From the NCBI GenBank assembly GCA_964446585.1, contig CAYUPI010000021.1, forward strand, positions 1 through 64,000: a stretch of 64,000 nucleotides of DNA. Direction: 5' to 3'. Shown piece after piece: positions 1 to 9,213 of the stretch. Under the pieces are notes generated by a model, which searched no databases, was not told the origin of the DNA, and saw only the letters and a program-made list of their open reading frames with translations. How positions within the stretch are numbered: position 1 is the first letter of the stretch; each line of letters starts with the position of its first letter. The position numbers and the translations under genes were made by a program. The DNA is from CAYUPI01 sp964446585 (GTDB lineage Bacteria; Verrucomicrobiota; Verrucomicrobiia; Limisphaerales; UBA8199).

Positions 1-89
1 AACCGCTGAGCAATCTCGGGCCGCGTGCCCTCATCATTGTCGTAAGCCGCAAGGATCCGTTCACGCAGATCGAGGGAAGTGGTTCGCAT
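1..89 (-). CDS. IS630-type transposase, N-terminal fragment (cut by window edge)
   Basis: Reading leftwards from an ATG at 89, the strand encodes 29 residues beginning MRTTSLDLRERILAAYDND, then GTRPEIAQR, and runs off the window. This matches the start of the helix-turn-helix domain of IS630/Tc1-like transposases, where 'SLDLRERI' and 'IAQRF' are typical. In intact elements this domain binds the terminal repeats and a DDE domain follows. The element's end should lie between 90 and about 200, but I could not identify an inverted repeat with only one end present. Too short to say whether the gene is intact. Confidence 0.65.
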   Translation of the reverse strand, partial: MRTTSLDLRERILAAYDNDEGTRPEIAQR

Positions 90-273
90 GCACAGAGCCT
101 AGCACACCCCCTCCAAAATGGCTATAGTTTTTATTGAAGCGCTCTAGTGCGAGCAAAGGTTCTTACTCGGAGGATTGGCGCGTAGAATACGCACCTGCCA
201 GAAGCGATAGATGAACTCGCTTAGCCTCGCAATCGCGAGACGAATCGTCAGATTCGGGCGCCTCGCCTTGAAC

Positions 274-1536
274 ATGAATCGCTGAATATTTTTTCCGACT
301 GCTGCTGCGCTTGCCTTGCTGTTGTCCCTGTCAGTGCGGGCAGGGGATTGGCCGCAGTTCCGCGGGCCTCTCGGGAATGGTGTCGCTCAAGAGTACAAAG
401 CGCCGCTCCATTGGGGACCGACGAATAACGTCCGATGGAAAGCGACACTCCCAGGTCCGGGTAACAGCAGCCCCATCGTTTCGCATGGGCGCGTCTTTGT
501 CACTTGTGCGGAAGACTCGGGCAAGAAGCGAAACCTGTACTGCTTCGACCGACGGACGGGCAAACAACTTTGGATGCAGACCGTTGAGTTTCCCATCGTT
601 GAACCAACGCATCAATCGAATCCCTACTGCGGGTCAACTCCCGTCGCGGACGGCGCGCGCGTGGTGGTCTGGCATGGCTCGGCCGGTGTCTTTTGCTACG
701 ACTTCGACGGCAAAGAGCTTTGGAAAAAGGACCTCGGTGAAGTGCGCAATGAATGGGGCTACGGCTCCTCCCCGATCCTCCATCGTGGGAAGGTCATCTT
801 GAACTTCGGTCCGGGCGACCGGGCCTTTCTGACCGCGCTTGACTTGAAGACCGGCAAACTGCTCTGGAAATACGACGAACCCGGCGGTCCGAAAACCCTC
901 CTCAAAGGAAATTGGGGCTCGTGGTGCACGCCCATCGTCGCCAAGGTCGGCGGCAAGGATCAGATCCTTTGCAGCATGCTCACGCAGGTCGTCGCCTGCG
1001 ATCCGAAGACCGGCGCCAGGTTATGGTTCGTCGAGGGATTGGCCGAACCGCTGACTGATCTGGTCTATCCTTCGCCGGTCGTCTCCGGCGACATCGGCGT
1101 CGCGTTCACAGGATCAAACGGTGGACCGACGTTTGGCTTCAAATTGGGCGGGTCCGGTGACGTGACCACTTCCAACCGGCTGTGGCTGGAGAAGCAGACT
1201 CAGCGGATTGGCTCGGGTGTGGTCGTTGATGGATTCGTCTTCATAGTCAACGCCGGACCAGGGACCGCTCAATGTATGGAATGCCAGACCGGAAAAATCC
1301 GGTGGACCGAGCGGCTCGACGGCGGAGAAAGCTGGGGTTCGGTCGTGATGGCAGCCGGGCGGTTGTATGTCACGAGCCGAAGAGGCGTCACCACCGTTTT
1401 TCGGCCCGATCCGGAGAAGTTCGAACTTTTGGCCATGAATGACCTGGGCGAGCCGAGCAACGCGACGCCAGCCATTTCCGACGGTCAGATTTTCCTCCGC
1501 ACCGACGGGCACCTCTACTGCATCGCGGAGAACTAA
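274..1536 (+). pseudogene. Secreted PQQ-like beta-propeller protein with an in-frame TGA in its signal sequence
   Basis: From a TTG at 316 the frame is open for 406 residues: WD40/PQQ-like repeats of the type found in BamB-like and quinoprotein propellers, opening 'DWPQFRGP' and repeating 'DRRTGKQLW', 'DLKTGKLLWKY' and 'CQTGKIRW'. The family is exported. Here the only ATG upstream (274) reads M-N-R-stop(TGA, 283-285)-IFFPTAAALALLLSLSVRA, so an otherwise good signal peptide is split by one stop codon. Starting at TTG 316 leaves only about nine residues before the mature part, too short for export. I read this as a nonsense mutation or a sequencing error; if the TGA were a sense codon the gene would be normal. 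The function is probably a structural or ligand-binding secreted protein. Confidence 0.7.
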
Positions 1537-1656
1537 GATTAGAGTATTTGGCGTCGCCGAGTAATGGCGAAATAATTTCTGATGCACTGCCAATATAATT
1601 TGTTTGTCGTTGATTGCCTATCGTTCTTAACTCAAAGAATTGATTCTATTTATTCC

Positions 1657-2472
1657 TCAAACAAGTAGCATGCGCTGCATCAAAGCAATCTTGTTAGTAA
1701 TGATGCCATTTACGCCGAGTGCGAGCAGGTCGCGGGCGAGGCGGGAGTCGTTGATCGTATAAATCCAAACTCTTAGTCCTCGTTGCTGAGCGGCCTGAAC
1801 CGCCCGCTTCGAGACCCGCCGATTCCAGACAACGATGCGCGCTCCTGTTTTCGCCAATTCATCAAGCCAACGGGTGTCGAGCTTTTTGGAAATGCGCGGC
1901 GGTTTTTTGCCGTCAGCGAAGCGCGTGGGCGGTCCGAGCGCGCCGAGCACCTGGTCGGGCTCCAACTCGTGGAACTGGCGTAGGAACTCCCAGTCAAATG
2001 ACTGAACAACCACGTGATTGATAAGGTGCTTTTCGCGCAGCAGTCTGCTGAGATCGGCCGGGCTGCCGGCTTTGCGCTCAATCAGCGTAATGCTCTTGGC
2101 CTGAATTGTCTCGAGCGCCTCGGACAGGAGCGGGATTTTGGTGCCCGCAAACTTTTGATCGAACCAGCTCCCGGCATCGAGGCTTTGAAGCTCCGTGGCC
2201 GGCCGTGACTGAACAGGTACGTGGCGCTGTTTCCAGCGTCGGCGGGAGTCGGTGGTGCGGTCCAGCTCACGATCGTGGATAACCACAAGGATGCCATCGC
2301 GGCTGGGGCGGCAGTCCAACTCAATCAAGTCCGCGCCGGCGGCCAGCGCTAACTCGAATGAGGGCAGCGTGTTTTCCGGCGCCAGATGGCAATAGCCGCG
2401 GTGCCCAATGACCAACAGGCGTCGGCCCGACAGGAGATTCAGGGCCGGCAATTGCGTTTCAACGACGTCCAT
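1657..2472 (-). CDS. Glycerophosphodiester phosphodiesterase family protein
   Basis: This 271-residue protein belongs to the GDPD TIM-barrel family, which hydrolyses glycerophosphodiesters to glycerol 3-phosphate and an alcohol. The catalytic signature is present: HRG at 24-26, ENT at 33-35, the metal-binding ELD at 51-53 and the catalytic H66-D67. The length fits the short cytoplasmic UgpQ type; no signal peptide is seen. A TTG at 2487 could extend the start by five codons, but the ATG at 2472 is preferred because the divergent kinase gene begins at 2499. The two genes leave only 26 bp between start codons, so their promoters must overlap or lie inside the neighbouring gene. Confidence 0.88.
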   Translation of the reverse strand: MDVVETQLPALNLLSGRRLLVIGHRGYCHLAPENTLPSFELALAAGADLIELDCRPSRDGILVVIHDRELDRTTDSRRRWKQRHVPVQSRPATELQSLDAGSWFDQKFAGTKIPLLSEALETIQAKSITLIERKAGSPADLSRLLREKHLINHVVVQSFDWEFLRQFHELEPDQVLGALGPPTRFADGKKPPRISKKLDTRWLDELAKTGARIVVWNRRVSKRAVQAAQQRGLRVWIYTINDSRLARDLLALGVNGIITNKIALMQRMLLV

Positions 2473-2485
2473 TTTTGCTGGTTCC

Positions 2486-2490
2486 AAGGA
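2486..2490 (+). promoter_or_regulatory. Ribosome binding site deciding the PfkB kinase start
   Basis: AAGGA lies 8 bases before the ATG at 2499 and only 2 bases before the ATG at 2493, which favours 2499 as the translation start. Confidence 0.5.
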
Positions 2491-2498
2491 TAATGGCT

Positions 2499-3479
2499 AT
2501 GGGTAGAATAGAGATGAAAAATGTGAAGAAACCGAACGCTTCATCTGGAATCTTGTGTGTCGGCTGCACGCCTGCGGTGCAGCGGGTGATGATTTTTCGC
2601 GAGCTGAAGTTGGATGCCGTGAACCGAGCGCTAACGACCCTGGATGGAGCTGCCGGCAAGTCGGTGAATGTGGCGAAAGTGCTGAAAGCGCTCGGCGCAA
2701 AACCTCTCGCGCTCGGATTTTTGGGGGGCGAGCGTGGGCGCTATCTTAGGGCCGTCCTGGACGACAGAGGAATCGAACATGCATTTGTGGAGGTCGCAGC
2801 GCGTACCCGACAGTGTGTGACCGTGATTGATGAGTCCGCCGGTGCGATTACTGAGTTGGTCGAAGAGAGTCCGCCGGTGGCTGCCGCGGACTATGACGTA
2901 TTGCTGGCGACTCTGCGAAGGCGTATCAAGGGCTGTCGGGCCGTGGTTATGTCCGGGACGCTCACGCCGGGCGGTCCGGCGGATTTCTATTTTCATTGCA
3001 CCCGCCTGGCGAAGGCTGTGGGCGCCGTGTCGGTCGTAGATGCGCAAGGGGCAGCGCTGCTCGAAGCGCTCGAAGCGCAGCCGGGCGTGGTGAAGCCGAA
3101 TCGCCTGGAGTTGGCGGCGACGGTGGGCAGGTCTCTGCCGCACGAGCGCGCGCGAATGTCGGCGATGCGCGAGCTGCACGAGCGCGGTGCGCAGCGACTG
3201 GTCGTCACGGCTGGGGCGGAGCCAACGTTGGCATTTGATGGTCAGAGTTTTTGGCGCATTCGTGCCCCGCGAGTCGCGGCGATGAACCCGATTGGTTCAG
3301 GCGATTCATTTGCTGCAGCGCTGACCTGGCGGTTGTTGCGCGAGGAGGACCTAGGCGAAGCGTGCCGTTGGGCGAGTGCAGCGGGCGCGGCCAATGCGCT
3401 GACGACCTTGGCGGGAGAGGTGAGCCTCAAGGATGTGAAGCGGTTGGCAAGCAAGGTAGTCGTTGAAAGGGTTAATTGA
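2499..3479 (+). CDS. PfkB-family sugar kinase (1-phosphofructokinase/LacC type)
   Basis: This 326-residue protein is a ribokinase/PfkB-fold kinase that phosphorylates a sugar or sugar phosphate with ATP. The N-terminal 'GAAGKSVNVAKVL' region corresponds to the 'GGKGINVA' signature of 1-phosphofructokinase and tagatose-6-phosphate kinase, and the C-terminal 'NPIGSGDSFAAAL' holds the catalytic base (D269). 'VVMSGTLTPGGP' also fits the LacC/FruK branch. Several starts are possible (TTG 2475, ATG 2493, 2499, 2514). I chose 2499 because AAGGA at 2486-2490 sits 8 bases upstream. No PTS or fructose genes are adjacent, so the substrate is uncertain. Confidence 0.85.
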   Translation: MGRIEMKNVKKPNASSGILCVGCTPAVQRVMIFRELKLDAVNRALTTLDGAAGKSVNVAKVLKALGAKPLALGFLGGERGRYLRAVLDDRGIEHAFVEVAARTRQCVTVIDESAGAITELVEESPPVAAADYDVLLATLRRRIKGCRAVVMSGTLTPGGPADFYFHCTRLAKAVGAVSVVDAQGAALLEALEAQPGVVKPNRLELAATVGRSLPHERARMSAMRELHERGAQRLVVTAGAEPTLAFDGQSFWRIRAPRVAAMNPIGSGDSFAAALTWRLLREEDLGEACRWASAAGAANALTTLAGEVSLKDVKRLASKVVVERVN

Positions 3480-3499
3480 GTTAACTGCGAGTCCGAAGC

Positions 3500-4906
3500 T
3501 CAACGCGGCACAGGCATCTGGGCGCCGACCTCCTTAAGCCAGGCAGAGAGCCGGTTCGATAACCGGCGTGCCTTCTGCGGTTGTGCCGCGGCCAGATCGT
3601 GTTGCTCGCTCGGGTCGTCATGCAGGTTGTAAAGCTCCTCTCTGTCATTCTCGTAGAACCGAATCAATTTCCAGTCGCTCATTCGCACGACACTATAAGG
3701 CGTGACCGGCACGGCGCCCTTGCCGTTCCAATAATGCGGGTAGTGCCAGAAGAGTTCGCTGCGTCCCAGCTTTGACTTGCCTTGCAGCAGAGGCACGAGA
3801 CTGACTCCGTCCTGCGCTGTTCGGCTCGCGGTTTTCTCCGCGCCAACCAACTCCAGGAGCGTCGGGAAGAAATCTTGGCTGATGACCGGCACATCGCTGA
3901 TGCTTCCGGCCCGCGTCAGGCCGGGGACCTTGACCAGCAGCGGAACCCGCAAGCCGCCTTCATAGGCGTACCCTTTCCCCATGCGCAGCAGGGCGTTGCA
4001 CGTGGCCGGTGGTTTGCCGAAATGCACCGCGCCGCCGTTGTCCGAAGTGAAGACAACGATAGTATGATCGGCAAGGCGCAATTCCTCCAGCTTCCTCAAA
4101 ATACGGCCGACACTCTCATCAACGCTCTGGACCATGGCGGCGTACACTGTATTGCTCTGACCATTGGCGCCGGGGCGATGCGCGTATTCCTCAACCAACG
4201 CCTCTTTCCCCATCAGCGGGGCATGGACGGCGTAATGGGCCAAATAGAGGAAGAACGGTTGGCGCTGGTTCGATTCGATAAACCTCAGGGACTCGGCAGT
4301 GAGACGGTCGGTTAGATACTCGCCCTCGTGACCTCCGCTCTCGGCCAGACCCTTCACTCGATGCGAATTTCCCGTGGGCCCATACGGCCAGAAATAGGAG
4401 GCAGGACTACCAATGTCACTACCCGCAATGTTCACGTCGAAACCCTGATGTTCCGGATAGAAATTCGTGCCGCCCAGGTGCCACTTGCCGATGCAGGCGC
4501 TGACATAGCCCAATGGCTTGAGCGCTTCGGCCAGCGTGACTTCCTCGAGCGGAAGCTGCTTTTGCCATGGCGGCAGCCGGAACCGGCTGTTGGGAGGCGT
4601 CGGCTCACCCGGAATCCAGTCAGTGAGATGCAGCCGGGCAGGGTATTTGCCGGTCATAATCGCCGAGCGAGTGGGTGAACAGACGGCACACGACGCATAA
4701 GCCTGCGTGAAACGCATGCCCTCAGCCGCCAGGTGGTCGATGTTGGGCGTGCGGTAGAACTTGCTGCCAAAGCAACCGCCGTCCGCCCAGCCCATGTCAT
4801 CGATCAAAATAAAGATGATGTTGGGAGGCCGGCGCGGTTGGCCAGCCGCGTATGCGCCCACCAGGCACAAGGAACACAGACCGCCAAAGATCAGCCGTCG
4901 CTTCAT
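3500..4906 (-). CDS. Secreted type I sulfatase
   Basis: This 468-residue protein is an arylsulfatase-family hydrolase of sulfate esters, probably on sulfated polysaccharide. A signal peptide spans about residues 1-21. The metal-binding 'IFILIDDMGW' follows, and the C76-S-P-T-R80 motif marks the cysteine converted to formylglycine, so this is a Cys-type enzyme that needs a formylglycine-generating enzyme. Further family motifs are 'GKYPARLHLTDW', 'GKWHLGG' and 'FTSDNGG'. Length is normal. Its ATG overlaps the stop of lpxB (ATGA, 4903-4906), so the two are probably translationally coupled, an odd pairing by function. The SUMF1 protein at 12189 is the only maturation candidate in the window and is not convincing. 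Confidence 0.95.
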   Translation of the reverse strand: MKRRLIFGGLCSLCLVGAYAAGQPRRPPNIIFILIDDMGWADGGCFGSKFYRTPNIDHLAAEGMRFTQAYASCAVCSPTRSAIMTGKYPARLHLTDWIPGEPTPPNSRFRLPPWQKQLPLEEVTLAEALKPLGYVSACIGKWHLGGTNFYPEHQGFDVNIAGSDIGSPASYFWPYGPTGNSHRVKGLAESGGHEGEYLTDRLTAESLRFIESNQRQPFFLYLAHYAVHAPLMGKEALVEEYAHRPGANGQSNTVYAAMVQSVDESVGRILRKLEELRLADHTIVVFTSDNGGAVHFGKPPATCNALLRMGKGYAYEGGLRVPLLVKVPGLTRAGSISDVPVISQDFFPTLLELVGAEKTASRTAQDGVSLVPLLQGKSKLGRSELFWHYPHYWNGKGAVPVTPYSVVRMSDWKLIRFYENDREELYNLHDDPSEQHDLAAAQPQKARRLSNRLSAWLKEVGAQMPVPR

Positions 4907-6153
4907 AGTTCACTTTCTCTAGAGATTTCTTTAACGCCAGCCGTAGCCGGTTGAGGCTTAAGTATTCGCAAGATCGCTTGCGCGGCGCGCCGGCTCGCAC
5001 CGGGCTGTCCTAACTGGGCCACGATGGTGGCCAGTTTCGTTTTCATGTCAGCCCGGCGCTTTTCATCACGCAGCAACTCGACGCCGGCGCGTGCAATGTT
5101 TTCGGCAGTTGCAGAGTCTTGGATGAACTCCGGAAAAACTTCTTCCCGCCCCAGCAAATTAGGCATCGCCAAATACTGTACATGGCTAATGCGCCGGGCG
5201 ATTTGATAATCGGCCCAACCGGCTCTATAAATGGCTACCGTCGGGACCCCGAAGCATGCGCACTCCAATGTCACCGTCCCAGTTGAGGCGATGGCCAGAT
5301 CCGCATTGGCCAGCGCTTGGGACAACCCGCCGATCTCCACTTCCAAATTGGAGGGCAGTCCGATCGCTTTCGCATGCGCGACCAAAGTATCGTAGGGAAA
5401 AACCATTCGCGCCTTCAGCGCCGGAATCGCGGCTCGCATCCGGTCCCAGGCACCCAACAACATCGGCAGGTGGCGCCTTATCTCCTTCACGCGGCTGCCT
5501 GGCAGCAACAAGACCATTGGCGACGACGAATCGTGGGAGCCAAGGCGTAGCGTCGCCACCTGCCTAGCATCCGGATGTCGGTCAATGATTGGATGTCCGA
5601 CAAATTCGACCCGAATCTGCGGCACGCGCTTGGCGTACCACTCTTTCTCGAACGGCAGAATGCTCAACAAGAGATCATAATCCCGGGCCATTTGGTAGGC
5701 CCGGCCTTCCCTTGAGGCCCAGACCTGGGGCGAGACGTACTGCACAATTTTTGGGTCCCAGTCGTGGAACCAGTCGAGTCGCGCGCGTACATATTGTTTG
5801 ATGGCACGCGCAAACCGGCGATTAAACCCGGAGAAATCGACGCAAATGATGGCATCCGGTTCGGATTCCACCGCAAGGCGGAAAAGCTGGTGAAACAGGC
5901 GGCGAAATTTGAAATAACTTTTCACCACGTCTGCCAATCCGATAACGGTATGCTCCGTCATATCGAATGCCAGGCGGACACCTGCCGCCGCCATACGTGG
6001 ACCGCCGGCGCCAAAAAAGCGCGGCTCGAGACTGGCCTGGAGCGGCTGATAATCCCAGGTCGGAGTCACCTCAGCGCGAGTGAACTCCTCGCGCAGGGCC
6101 TGGATCAGTTCTCCCGCCAGCAAATCTCCGCTGGCCTCTCCGGCGATCACCAT
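4903..6153 (-). CDS. lpxB: Lipid-A-disaccharide synthase
   Basis: LpxB joins UDP-2,3-diacylglucosamine to lipid X to make the lipid A disaccharide on the inner face of the cytoplasmic membrane. The opening 'MVIAGEASGDLLAGEL' is the family's signature N-terminus, followed by 'RFFGAGGPRMAAAGV', 'CVDFSGFNRRFA', 'YVSPQVWASREGRA', 'LLPGSRVKEIRRHLP' and the late 'ASTGTVTLECACFGVP'. The length (416 residues) is slightly above the E. coli form. I start at the ATG at 6153, since it places the conserved GEASGD at the expected distance; a TTG at 6195 would add 14 residues. No other Raetz-pathway gene is nearby. The downstream sulfatase overlaps by four bases. Confidence 0.93.
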   Translation of the reverse strand: MVIAGEASGDLLAGELIQALREEFTRAEVTPTWDYQPLQASLEPRFFGAGGPRMAAAGVRLAFDMTEHTVIGLADVVKSYFKFRRLFHQLFRLAVESEPDAIICVDFSGFNRRFARAIKQYVRARLDWFHDWDPKIVQYVSPQVWASREGRAYQMARDYDLLLSILPFEKEWYAKRVPQIRVEFVGHPIIDRHPDARQVATLRLGSHDSSSPMVLLLPGSRVKEIRRHLPMLLGAWDRMRAAIPALKARMVFPYDTLVAHAKAIGLPSNLEVEIGGLSQALANADLAIASTGTVTLECACFGVPTVAIYRAGWADYQIARRISHVQYLAMPNLLGREEVFPEFIQDSATAENIARAGVELLRDEKRRADMKTKLATIVAQLGQPGASRRAAQAILRILKPQPATAGVKEISRESEL

Positions 6154-6242
6154 GAATGAAGCTGGTTTCAAAAAATCGCGTGATGTGACTTGCAACTTGT
6201 AACGGACAGGCTGGACTGGAACAAGAGGCCTCCTCTCCCAAG

Positions 6243-6267
6243 CCCTCTCCTCCAGAGAAGGAGAGGG
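6243..6267. repeat. C/T-rich hairpin repeat
   Basis: CCCTCTCCT (6243-6251) pairs with AGGAGAGGG (6259-6267). The same core, CCCTCTCC...GGAGAGGG, recurs in the larger palindrome at 36468-36615, so this is probably a shortened member of one dispersed family. Confidence 0.6.
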
Positions 6268-6454
6268 GAAACTACCTGCTCCGACTCAAGGATTAGCGCG
6301 TACTCAATGCTCCGCATGCCCTCCTGTGTACCTTGGGCGGTTTGCTGCGTAAAGTGGGTCCTTGCTCGCGCAAAGCCGACAGATACGTTCAGATTGGTAT
6401 TTTTCACTGAGCATGTCGCAGCTTCCAGAGCTTTGCAGTGCCGCGACCGAATTT

Positions 6455-6553
6455 CGCGAAGTGTTTGGAGTGCGGCCAGCTTGCTGGCGCTTTTGCACAG
6501 AACACATCCGCCTTAAAGCTGGAGCAAGCTCCGAGCACTCCAAACGCTTCGCG
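6455..6553. repeat. 99 bp imperfect palindrome, copy 1
   Basis: The left arm from 6455 reads CGCGAAGTGTTTGGAGTGC and continues CAGCTTGCT. The right arm, read on the opposite strand from 6553, gives CGCGAAGCGTTTGGAGTGC and continues AGCTTGCT. About 35 bases of each arm pair with few mismatches. A second copy with the same arms and almost the same length lies at 40266-40363, about 33.8 kb away. Confidence 0.8.
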
Positions 6554-6718
6554 AGCACCAATCGAGTTCAGAATCTTCTCAGCCTGCGAGCAAACGGAGC
6601 TCCATCGCCATGGACATCGCCGCGCGTTTAGCGCCGCCGTTGGTGTCCCCGCGTGGCTTTTCCCCGCCTTCAAAGCCGGGCGACTCGACCCGATCCAGGC
6701 CTTGAGGTATGAATGACT

Positions 6719-9121
6719 TCAGTTCTTGAGCAGCCACACCTCGCTCACGCGCGATTGTCGCCGCCAGTTGAGATGCGCCTCCTCCGGGAGTGGGTCAAAT
6801 GTCAGTAGCAGTTTTCCTTCCTTGAGCAGTTCCACGGGCACGGGGAATTCCTTGAACTCACCGATCTCTTTGCCGTTCACGCTCGGAGTCAACGGTTGAC
6901 CATTTGCCCGCAGCTTCGCCTGTCCATAGCCGGTCATGCGCACGCGATACGAGCCATTAGAGTCGAGATGATGATAGGCCAGCCCGAGCGGCCAATCCAT
7001 GCTGGTTTGCCACGAAAGGCGCTTGCGGCTCGAGCCTTCGTCCCACCACCAGAAGGTGGGGCTTGGATTTTTCTCCATCAACGGATCGGTGTTCAGACCC
7101 TCGCCGTGGACTACGTGCGGCGACTTGGCGACGTTGCCGACTTCGTCGTAAAAGCTGCCTGGCCCTGGATTTTCCCATGTGCGTAGCAACTCTAGATTTT
7201 TGAGCTTCTCGGTTTCGGAGGGAAGCTTGCGGATGCGCGCGAACTCGTCTTCGAGCCACCAACGGTTGTTGAGTGGGTGGTCCACAAAATCGAGAATTGC
7301 GCCGCGCTCGTAGCCGGCGGCTTTATAAAGCGGAACGCTGGTCTGGAGTTTTACCGATTTGAACAGATCGGCGCACAGTTGGCTGATTCGTGTGGGCCAT
7401 TCTGGTCTAATCGGCTGGGAAGCTGTGCGTTGTAAAATCGCTCGGGCTTTGTCCATCGAGTCCTCAGCGCCATTAACCGGGGCGCCGGCAAGGGCCTCGT
7501 TCGCTTCGCGTTCCAGTTCCGTCTCGTAGAGCAACCGATGCCGGGTATAAACATCATAATAAGCGCGGAGCATGCAAAGTTGCCAGCGCCAGTTCTGCCG
7601 CAATTGAGGCGCCTGACGTTCGAGTTGGTGCCAGAACGCGAAAGTGGCGTCCACCCCTCCGTTTCCCGCCAGTTGGCCTTCCCAGTTTTTCTCGAACGCG
7701 AGGATGCCATCAGCCGCAGATTCAGCGAGCTCGGAACCAAAAAAGAACCGTGCATATTCGACGAGGATCTCCCGCGGTCGGGCTTCGGGATTCCATGCCA
7801 ATTGGCTCCAGATCGTTTTGTTTACGTCATCGTGCACGCCGTCCGAGTAGGAAATGAAACCGGTGGTATATGGGCCGAGAAAGTTTTGCAGAAGTTTGAA
7901 GAAACCCGGGCGCGGGTTCGGGGACTCGCGACCCAGGGTGAACGCAAAGGCCGGGTCCCAAAATGGGGCCTCGTACTGGCTCCGGACTGTGTGGGTAATA
8001 TCCGGATAGTCACGCAGGCCGTAGCGCTGCGGCAGCCGGGCGCGGGTGTCCTGCAGAGGCGGGCTGCTCGGCCCGCCGACGAGGCCGCCCAGCCAGTCCG
8101 GCAACTTTTCGTTGATCCAGTTATGGACGAAATCGACCCTCGCTTTGTTGAAGCCCTGCATCGAAAGCCAGATCTTCGACCGCGGATGGTATTTGGCCAG
8201 GAGCCGGGCGAGATCCTCCAGATACGGCATCAACAGCTCGGGTGGGTTGCTTCCTGGGTCGCCGCCCGGGAAGAAAACACCGTCAAGTCGAGGGCAATCG
8301 CGAAACAGAACCTCGTGCTTTTCCAGGAACTGGGCTCGCTTTGCCGTGTCTTTGAGATCAAAATCGGTCGGCGTCCAAATCCAATAGTCCAATTCGTAAT
8401 TGGCGCAGATCTCGCTGAGCCGCCGGTTCATAACGTCTCGGGGCAGGGGCATGTGCGGGCTTTTTCTCTCGTCGTGAAACGGGATGCCCTCGATGCTGTT
8501 GGCGCCGAACAAGGCCAGCTCCCGAATGTACTGTTCGAACTGCTTGTCGTCCCAGCCATCATAGGAGTTGGCCGTTTCGCGATAGCCCAGTTGATGACCT
8601 CGAATCGGGTAAGCCGGAGCAGTCGCGACGTCCATGTCGGCAGGGATGCTTGCAGCGTGCTTGGCCCAGTTCAGCAAGCGCAGGAACTGGCCGACGCCAA
8701 ACAGCGCCCCGCGCGAATCTGCACCCTGAATCCAAACCATGGTCGCATCCTCGCCACCCCCTTTAGCGGCGAGACGAAATCCCTCGGGCCGATTTTCGGG
8801 CTGGTTGGTCCCCTCGCGTGGTGCGAGACTCTTGGGCCAACTCGGATCTGCACCCGAGCAAATGGCGATGACGCTGCCACGAAGAGGCCAGGTGCTGCTG
8901 ATCGGCCAGGTGAGGCCAGTCCGCTTCCTTACTTCATCCACCAACACCACGGCTGCGGTATGCTCGGCGGGCGGAACCGTTCCCGAACGAACCACGACTG
9001 TGGTTTTGGACAGGTCGAGCATGGTTGAAGCGCCGCTGATAGCGGCCTGGTCCAGCAATGTCGTCAGAATTATCAACAGAGCAGTGTGAAGCTCTATGCG
9101 GGCGAAACGGAGTAGCGTCAT
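6719..9121 (-). CDS. Secreted alpha-glucuronidase/GH20-like glycoside hydrolase
   Basis: About 800 residues, starting at ATG 9121 with a signal-like stretch (residues 1-28, 'RFARIELHTALLIILTTLL'). The first 160 residues resemble the alpha/beta N-terminal domain found in GH67 alpha-glucuronidases and GH20 hexosaminidases ('VVVRSGTVPPAEHTAAVVLVDE', then 'GALFGVGQFLRLL'). A TIM-barrel-like middle follows ('PIRGHQLGYRETANSYDGWD', 'DGVFFPGGDPGSNPPE', 'IWLSMQGFNK'), and a C-terminal beta-rich region ends the protein. Acidic pairs such as 'FFPGGDPGS' could be catalytic, but I cannot assign nucleophile and acid/base. A longer start at 9193 would precede the signal and is unlikely. It lies 20 bp downstream of a DHDPS-family aldolase gene on the same strand, consistent with a sugar-acid degradation unit. 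Confidence 0.75.
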   Translation of the reverse strand: MTLLRFARIELHTALLIILTTLLDQAAISGASTMLDLSKTTVVVRSGTVPPAEHTAAVVLVDEVRKRTGLTWPISSTWPLRGSVIAICSGADPSWPKSLAPREGTNQPENRPEGFRLAAKGGGEDATMVWIQGADSRGALFGVGQFLRLLNWAKHAASIPADMDVATAPAYPIRGHQLGYRETANSYDGWDDKQFEQYIRELALFGANSIEGIPFHDERKSPHMPLPRDVMNRRLSEICANYELDYWIWTPTDFDLKDTAKRAQFLEKHEVLFRDCPRLDGVFFPGGDPGSNPPELLMPYLEDLARLLAKYHPRSKIWLSMQGFNKARVDFVHNWINEKLPDWLGGLVGGPSSPPLQDTRARLPQRYGLRDYPDITHTVRSQYEAPFWDPAFAFTLGRESPNPRPGFFKLLQNFLGPYTTGFISYSDGVHDDVNKTIWSQLAWNPEARPREILVEYARFFFGSELAESAADGILAFEKNWEGQLAGNGGVDATFAFWHQLERQAPQLRQNWRWQLCMLRAYYDVYTRHRLLYETELEREANEALAGAPVNGAEDSMDKARAILQRTASQPIRPEWPTRISQLCADLFKSVKLQTSVPLYKAAGYERGAILDFVDHPLNNRWWLEDEFARIRKLPSETEKLKNLELLRTWENPGPGSFYDEVGNVAKSPHVVHGEGLNTDPLMEKNPSPTFWWWDEGSSRKRLSWQTSMDWPLGLAYHHLDSNGSYRVRMTGYGQAKLRANGQPLTPSVNGKEIGEFKEFPVPVELLKEGKLLLTFDPLPEEAHLNWRRQSRVSEVWLLKN

Positions 9122-9213
9122 GGGCGGCAACCTCTGTAAGGTTCCGGCGGTTGACGCAAGACAAATGTGCGCGCCCTGCGCTGCGGAAGACATACCAACA
9201 TCACAAACAACCC

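Larger units (their letters stand above)
6196..6718. other. 523 bp non-coding stretch with two palindromic repeats
   Basis: No convincing gene is present; the short open frames show no family resemblance. The stretch contains a C/T-rich hairpin (6243-6267) and a 99 bp imperfect palindrome (6455-6553), described separately. It lies between the start side of lpxB and the stop of the GH67-like gene. Confidence 0.6.

Noticed and set aside
7538..9028. Long open frame on the + strand (496 codons) opposite the GH67-like gene
   Set aside because: It lies entirely antisense to a gene with good signal and domain evidence and shows no family motif; it is a shadow caused by GC-rich codon use.
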